DNA of 8,622 nucleotides. Origin: Lawsonibacter sp. GTDB taxonomy: Bacteria > Bacillota > Clostridia > Oscillospirales > Oscillospiraceae. Position 1 is the stretch's first letter. Every line of letters starts with the position of its first letter. The stretch covers positions 1 through 8,622 of the forward strand of contig JAAWCR010000206.1 of the NCBI GenBank assembly GCA_022793355.1, written 5' to 3'. Shown here piece by piece: positions 5,724-8,622 of the stretch. The notes below the pieces were generated by a model, which had not been told where the DNA came from, did no database searches, and saw only the letters and a program-made list of their open reading frames with translations. Both the position numbers and the translations under genes were made by a program.

Positions 5724-7589
5724 TTATGCGTTTTTCGCCATTCTCCGGCAGGCCAGGGAGGTGGCCAGGAAGTAACCCCCGTAGACAATCAGCAGAACTC
5801 CGGCGGTGACAGCGGAGCTGGCTGCGCTATCCACCCGCCCGGCGGTGGCAATAATCTCGTTGGCGGCTTTCATCCCCACTACGGAGTGGACCAGGGCCAA
5901 AACCAGGGGCAGGAGAAAGGCCAGGGCCACCTGCTGGGTGGCGGAGCGGGCCACCTGTTTCTCCTCGGCCCCCAGGCGGCGCAGGACGGCGTACCGCCGG
6001 GTGTTGTCCGCCCCCTGGCTCAGCTGCTGAAGAGCAAGCACTGCGGCTGCGGCCAGCAGGAAGGTGAAGCCCAGATACAGCCCCAGGAAAAGGGCCAGGA
6101 TTTTGTTGCCCATCATGTCCATATAGGCCTCCAGGCGGCTGTCGGCAAAGACAGAGCGGGTGGTATCCATGGGGGCGATGAGCTGGAAAATGGCCCGCTC
6201 GGTCTCCTCGGCGTTTCCGGCATAATTGGCGGACCAGCACTGGTTTTGAATCTCCAGCTGCTCCACCACCGGGTCCTCTACAATCAGCCAGCGCCAGTGG
6301 GACGCGCCGTTGACGGGGCTATCCTCCACGATCCGGTAGGCGCCGGGGGAGAGGGAGATGGGCGGGCGGCCCAGAAGGGCGAGCTGCTCATTGTATTGGG
6401 ACAGGGCCAGCACCGCCTGAACTGGCGGCTCCTCTCCCGCTTCAAATCCGGTGGCCGAGGGGTCGTTGCGGTACAGGAGGATGGAAGCCTGGCCGCTGAG
6501 GCGGCTGTCCATGTCCACCCCGCCCTCTCGGAGCAGGGCGGGAAAGTCCAGCGGCCCCTCCCCGTCGGCCACGTCATAGTAGTCCCACAGGGTAAGGTCC
6601 AGCGGGGCCTCCCCGTCGGTGAGGGAGTTCAGGGTGGAATTGAGGCCCAGGCAGCTGGCGGTGATGCCGATGGCCAGCAGCAGGAGGATGCACACCACTG
6701 TCTGAGCCAGGTAGGTGGTGTGGACCTTGCTGAGCCATTGCCGCAGGGTAAAGACATTCAGGTTTTTGAAGTACAGCCCGGGCCGGTTCTGTACAAACTT
6801 CATCACAAAGCCAGACAGGGACCGGAAAATTAACAGGGTGCCCAGGGTTCCAAGGCCCAGCATGGGGAAGCAGAGGAAGGGAACCGCCACCGCCAACGCC
6901 ATGCCAAAGAACAAGAGAATAGCGTAAGCGCAGGCCAGGCAGATCACCCCGATCACCAGCTGGATCACCGCCGCCATGAGGGGCCGGGGCTTGAGGACCT
7001 CATTTTTTCGCTCCCCGTGGATCAGGTCGATGAGCTTGGAGCGGGATACCTGTACTCCGCTGAGGGCCATAACCAGCAGGAAGATGATGCCGAAGTAGAG
7101 AACCGTTTTACCTGCCGCCTTGGGGGAGAAGTTCAGGGCCAGCAGGGCGGATACATCCATCTCGAACAGGGACAGGGTGAGGGCGGACATGCCGAAGCTG
7201 GCCAGTGCGCCCAGAACCAGCCCGGCAACCAGGGAGACGAGGCCGATCAGTCCGGTCTCCAGGAAGAGCAGCCGGGACACCTGCCCCTGGCTCAGGCCCA
7301 GCAGCAGATAGGTGCCCAGCTCCCGCTTGCGCCGCCGCAGGAGAAAGCGGTTGGCGTAGAGAATCAGGCAGGCCAGCACCACCGCCACAAAGACGGACAA
7401 GATATCAATGATGGTCATAATCGCGTCTACCATGGGGTTCTTGCTCTGGGCCAAATAGACAATGGCCCCCTGGCCCTCTATGGAATTGAAGGTGTAGAAC
7501 AGGCACACGCCGAAGGTGAGGGTGAGGAGGTAGACGCCGTAGTCCCGGAAGGACCGGCGCACGTTGCGCAGAGCCAGCTTAGAGAACAT
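5724..7589 (-). CDS. BceB-like FtsX-domain ABC transporter permease
   Basis: A 621-residue membrane protein with the architecture of BceB-type permeases, which with their ATPase detect and remove cell-wall-active peptide antibiotics such as bacitracin. The N-terminus, MFSKLALRNVRRSFRDYGVY, is typical of the family. About ten helices are seen, near residues 17-36, 59-83, 106-137, 162-180, 206-230, 231-256, 293-314, 494-520, 551-573 and 593-613. A large extracytoplasmic domain of about 170 residues (318-490) lies between helices 7 and 8, the part that recognises peptide or lipid-II-cycle targets in known members. Two FtsX coupling segments are visible: ELGTYLLLGLSQGQVSRL (90-107) and RRYAVLRRLGAEEKQ (531-545). 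The ATG overlaps the ATPase gene by 11 bases and has GGAGG 8 bases upstream within it, so the genes are translationally coupled. No BceRS-type two-component genes are in the window. The actual peptide specificity is unknown; bacitracin is only the model substrate. Confidence 0.9.
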   Translation of the reverse strand: MFSKLALRNVRRSFRDYGVYLLTLTFGVCLFYTFNSIEGQGAIVYLAQSKNPMVDAIMTIIDILSVFVAVVLACLILYANRFLLRRRKRELGTYLLLGLSQGQVSRLLFLETGLIGLVSLVAGLVLGALASFGMSALTLSLFEMDVSALLALNFSPKAAGKTVLYFGIIFLLVMALSGVQVSRSKLIDLIHGERKNEVLKPRPLMAAVIQLVIGVICLACAYAILLFFGMALAVAVPFLCFPMLGLGTLGTLLIFRSLSGFVMKFVQNRPGLYFKNLNVFTLRQWLSKVHTTYLAQTVVCILLLLAIGITASCLGLNSTLNSLTDGEAPLDLTLWDYYDVADGEGPLDFPALLREGGVDMDSRLSGQASILLYRNDPSATGFEAGEEPPVQAVLALSQYNEQLALLGRPPISLSPGAYRIVEDSPVNGASHWRWLIVEDPVVEQLEIQNQCWSANYAGNAEETERAIFQLIAPMDTTRSVFADSRLEAYMDMMGNKILALFLGLYLGFTFLLAAAAVLALQQLSQGADNTRRYAVLRRLGAEEKQVARSATQQVALAFLLPLVLALVHSVVGMKAANEIIATAGRVDSAASSAVTAGVLLIVYGGYFLATSLACRRMAKNA

Positions 7590-8346
7590 CGGCCATTCCT
7601 CCCCCCATCCGGGTGACGACCTGGATAATCTTTTGGAAAAAGACCTTCCGGCTGTCGTTCTCCCGGTGAAGCTCCAGGAAGAGCTGCCCGTCCTGAAGGA
7701 ATACCACCCGGCGGCAGCAGCTGGCGGTAAAGGCGTCGTGGGTGACCATGAGAATGGTGGTGCCCAGCTCCTGGTTCAGGGCGTCCAGCCGGCTCAGCAG
7801 CATGGAGGAAGCCCTGGAGTCCAGCGCCCCGGTGGGCTCGTCGGCCAGCACCAGGGCTGGGTGGGTCACCATGGCCCGGGCGGCGGCACACCGTTGCTGC
7901 TGGCCCCCGGACATCTGGTAGGGGTACTTGTTCAGGCAGTCGGCAATACCCAGAAAGTCCGCCATCTCCCGCACCTGTCGGTCAATCTTCTGGGCGGGGG
8001 CCCGGATGATGGACAGGGACAGGGCGATATTCTCATAGGCAGTGAGGGTGTCCAGCAGGTTGCAGTCCTGGAAGATAAAGCCCAGCCGCTCCCGGCGGAA
8101 CTTGGCCAGCTCCTTGCCTTTCAAGCGGGTCAGCTCCTTGCCGTCGATGACGATGGAGCCGGCGGAGGGCCGGTCGATGGTGGATACGCAATTCAGCAGG
8201 GTGGTCTTGCCCGACCCGGAGGGACCCATTACCCCCACAAACTCCCCCGCCTCCAGCGACAGGGACACGCCGTCCAGGGCGTGGGTGACCGCCCCGCCCT
8301 TGCCATAGACCTTTTTCAGATCGCGGACCGTTAAAATCTCAGACAT
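7579..8346 (-). CDS. BceA-like ABC transporter ATP-binding protein
   Basis: A 255-residue cytosolic ATPase of the LolD/MacB/BceA type, paired with the permease that follows. All nucleotide-binding motifs are intact: Walker A GPSGSGKT (41-48), Q-loop Gln93 in IFQDCNLL, signature MSGGQQQR (145-152, Met instead of the usual Leu as is common in this group), Walker B LVLADEP with catalytic Glu170, D-loop ALDS, and switch His203 in VTHD. The length equals typical BceA proteins. The ATG has AAAGGAG 8 bases upstream. The gene is first in a two-gene operon read leftward, with a candidate promoter at 8383-8410 flanked by inverted repeats. Involvement in peptide-antibiotic resistance is inferred from the partner permease, since the ATPase alone would not distinguish it from other FtsX-linked systems. 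Confidence 0.95.
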   Translation of the reverse strand: MSEILTVRDLKKVYGKGGAVTHALDGVSLSLEAGEFVGVMGPSGSGKTTLLNCVSTIDRPSAGSIVIDGKELTRLKGKELAKFRRERLGFIFQDCNLLDTLTAYENIALSLSIIRAPAQKIDRQVREMADFLGIADCLNKYPYQMSGGQQQRCAAARAMVTHPALVLADEPTGALDSRASSMLLSRLDALNQELGTTILMVTHDAFTASCCRRVVFLQDGQLFLELHRENDSRKVFFQKIIQVVTRMGGGMADVL

Positions 8347-8366
8347 TAGAGATGCTCCTTTCTTTT

Positions 8367-8393
8367 AACTGTACTAGAGCATATCATACAGTT
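8367..8393. repeat. Inverted repeat AACTGTA-N13-TACAGTT over the minus promoter (possible operator)
   Basis: Perfect 7-bp arms at 8367-8373 and 8387-8393. The right arm overlaps the -10 and the left arm lies just after the expected start, a classic repressor position. I cannot name the regulator family. Confidence 0.45.
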
Positions 8394-8408
8394 GTGGAAA
8401 ATGCTCTA
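8375..8408. repeat. Inverted repeat TAGAGCAT-N18-ATGCTCTA interlocked with the first
   Basis: Perfect 8-bp arms at 8375-8382 and 8401-8408, one between the -10 and the start and the other over the -35. A further ATGCTC lies at 8352-8357, overlapping the ATPase ribosome binding site, so the same hexamer recurs about every 25 bp. Confidence 0.4.
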
Positions 8409-8410
8409 AA
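8383..8410 (-). promoter_or_regulatory. Candidate promoter of the BceAB-like operon
   Basis: Read on the minus strand, TTTAGA (8410-8405, 4/6) and TATGAT (8388-8383, 5/6) are 16 bp apart. Transcription would begin near 8376, about 30 bases before the ATG. The modest -35 suits an activated or repressed promoter. Confidence 0.55.
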
Positions 8411-8427
8411 GGAAACATGAGGATTTT

Positions 8428-8444
8428 ATTAAGGAATGATTAAG
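8428..8444. promoter_or_regulatory. Direct repeat ATTAAG-N5-ATTAAG, OmpR-family response-regulator-like site
   Basis: Two identical hexamers start 11 bp apart (8428 and 8439), the spacing at which OmpR/PhoB-class regulators bind as tandem dimers. It differs by one base per half from the streptococcal CiaR box TTTAAG-N5-TTTAAG. It lies about 18 bp upstream of the -35 of the BceAB-like operon, an activator position. Confidence 0.4.
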
Positions 8445-8450
8445 ATTTTC

Positions 8451-8485
8451 GGGGCATCCCGCTTTGTGAGAGCGGAATATGCCCT
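8451..8485. other. Long hairpin in the divergent intergenic region, no T-tract
   Basis: The outer stem GGGCAT (8452-8457) pairs with ATGCCC (8479-8484), and the inner stem CCGCTTT (8459-8465) with AGAGCGG (8469-8475), giving 13 pairs plus an outer G-T. It is upstream of both divergent promoters, so neither mapped transcript would contain it. Its role is unknown. Confidence 0.4.
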
Positions 8486-8511
8486 CTGGCGGGCCCTGTA
8501 TGTCCTCCCCC

Positions 8512-8540
8512 TTGATTTTTGGTGCAAAGTATGCGATACT
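8512..8540 (+). promoter_or_regulatory. Candidate promoter of the rightward ABC gene with overlapping palindrome
   Basis: TTGATT (8512-8517) and GATACT (8535-8540) are 17 bp apart, with an extended -10 TGC (8532-8534). AGTAT-gcg-ATACT (8528-8540) is an inverted repeat centred on the -10. The start would be near 8547, 20 bases before the ATG. Confidence 0.55.
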
Positions 8541-8566
8541 GATTGATAAAGAAAAGGGGGAGCGTC

Positions 8567-8622
8567 ATGCTGGAGATTCGGGGGCTGTGCAAGAGCTACG
8601 GCGGGCGGCAGGTGCTTTCACC
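8567..8622 (+). CDS. ABC transporter ATP-binding protein, N-terminal fragment (continues beyond window)
   Basis: Only 18 complete codons are present: MLEIRGLCKSYGGRQVLS. The pattern of a short beta strand, then L-x-K-x-Y-G and a residue pair leading to VL(S/D), is the usual beginning of an ABC ATPase before its Walker A loop. A purine-rich AAAAGGGGGAG stands just before the ATG at 8567. It is transcribed divergently from the BceAB-like operon. The subfamily cannot be told; drug or ABC-2-type exporters often begin this way. Confidence 0.75.
   Translation, partial: MLEIRGLCKSYGGRQVLS

Noticed and set aside
8352..8382. RNA hairpin hiding the ATPase ribosome binding site (ATGCTC pairing with GAGCAT)
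   Set aside because: The upstream arm lies between the predicted -10 and start site, so it would mostly not be in the mRNA; it would need an earlier start site to be real.
8428..8485. A CiaR-controlled small RNA (direct repeat followed by a hairpin), as in streptococci
   Set aside because: No -10 hexamer occurs at the required distance after the repeat, and the hairpin has no T-tract.
1..8622. CRISPR arrays, tRNA/rRNA genes, insertion sequences or a novel defence operon
   Set aside because: No regularly spaced repeats, cloverleaf or transposase-like frame was seen, and every long coding region falls in a known transporter, regulator or glycolytic family.

Overview
The window looks like chromosomal DNA of a GC-rich Gram-positive Firmicute, probably in the Clostridia. 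The signs are strong AGGAG-type ribosome binding sites, T-tract terminators, a lipobox-bearing solute receptor and a Bce-type peptide-resistance ABC transporter. Most genes are visibly GC-rich with GC-ending codons. An Oscillospiraceae member (Flavonifractor/Lawsonibacter-like) is my guess from composition and gene style; nothing here proves it.

Layout. Positions 1-440 (+) are the 3' end of glyceraldehyde-3-phosphate dehydrogenase, closed by a strong terminator at 455-483. An AT-rich stretch (484-614) follows, then a small, compositionally distinct XRE-type repressor gene (624-962, +). A MATE-family efflux pump (1145-2548, +) comes next, with its own candidate promoter and a strong terminator at 2561-2592. 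A two-gene operon (2680-5623, +) encodes a TAXI-type TRAP transporter: a fused small/large membrane subunit followed by a lipoprotein receptor. It has a good promoter (TTGACA, 17 bp, extended -10) and a perfect 12-bp palindrome near the transcript start. At about 5640-5715 the operon meets an oppositely transcribed operon across two long hairpins.

The minus-strand operon is an ATPase (8346 to 7579) and a ten-TM FtsX-domain permease (7589 to 5724). Their sizes, 11-bp overlap and large extracytoplasmic loop match BceAB-type antimicrobial-peptide sensing/detoxification transporters. Its promoter region (8347-8566) is divergent to the start of a second ABC ATPase (8567 onward, cut by the window end). 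It is dense in symmetric elements: two interlocking inverted repeats over the minus promoter, an 11-bp-period direct repeat typical of OmpR-family response-regulator sites, a long hairpin, and a small palindrome over the plus promoter.

Overall this is a membrane-transport neighbourhood: one multidrug-type exporter, one sodium-type organic-acid importer, one peptide-resistance exporter, and the start of another ABC system. I see no CRISPR array, transposase, tRNA, rRNA or obvious new defence system. The most worthwhile leads are the regulatory architecture at 8367-8540 and divergent residues in the TRAP permease and its cysteine-rich receptor. No gene-free stretch exceeds 300 bases.
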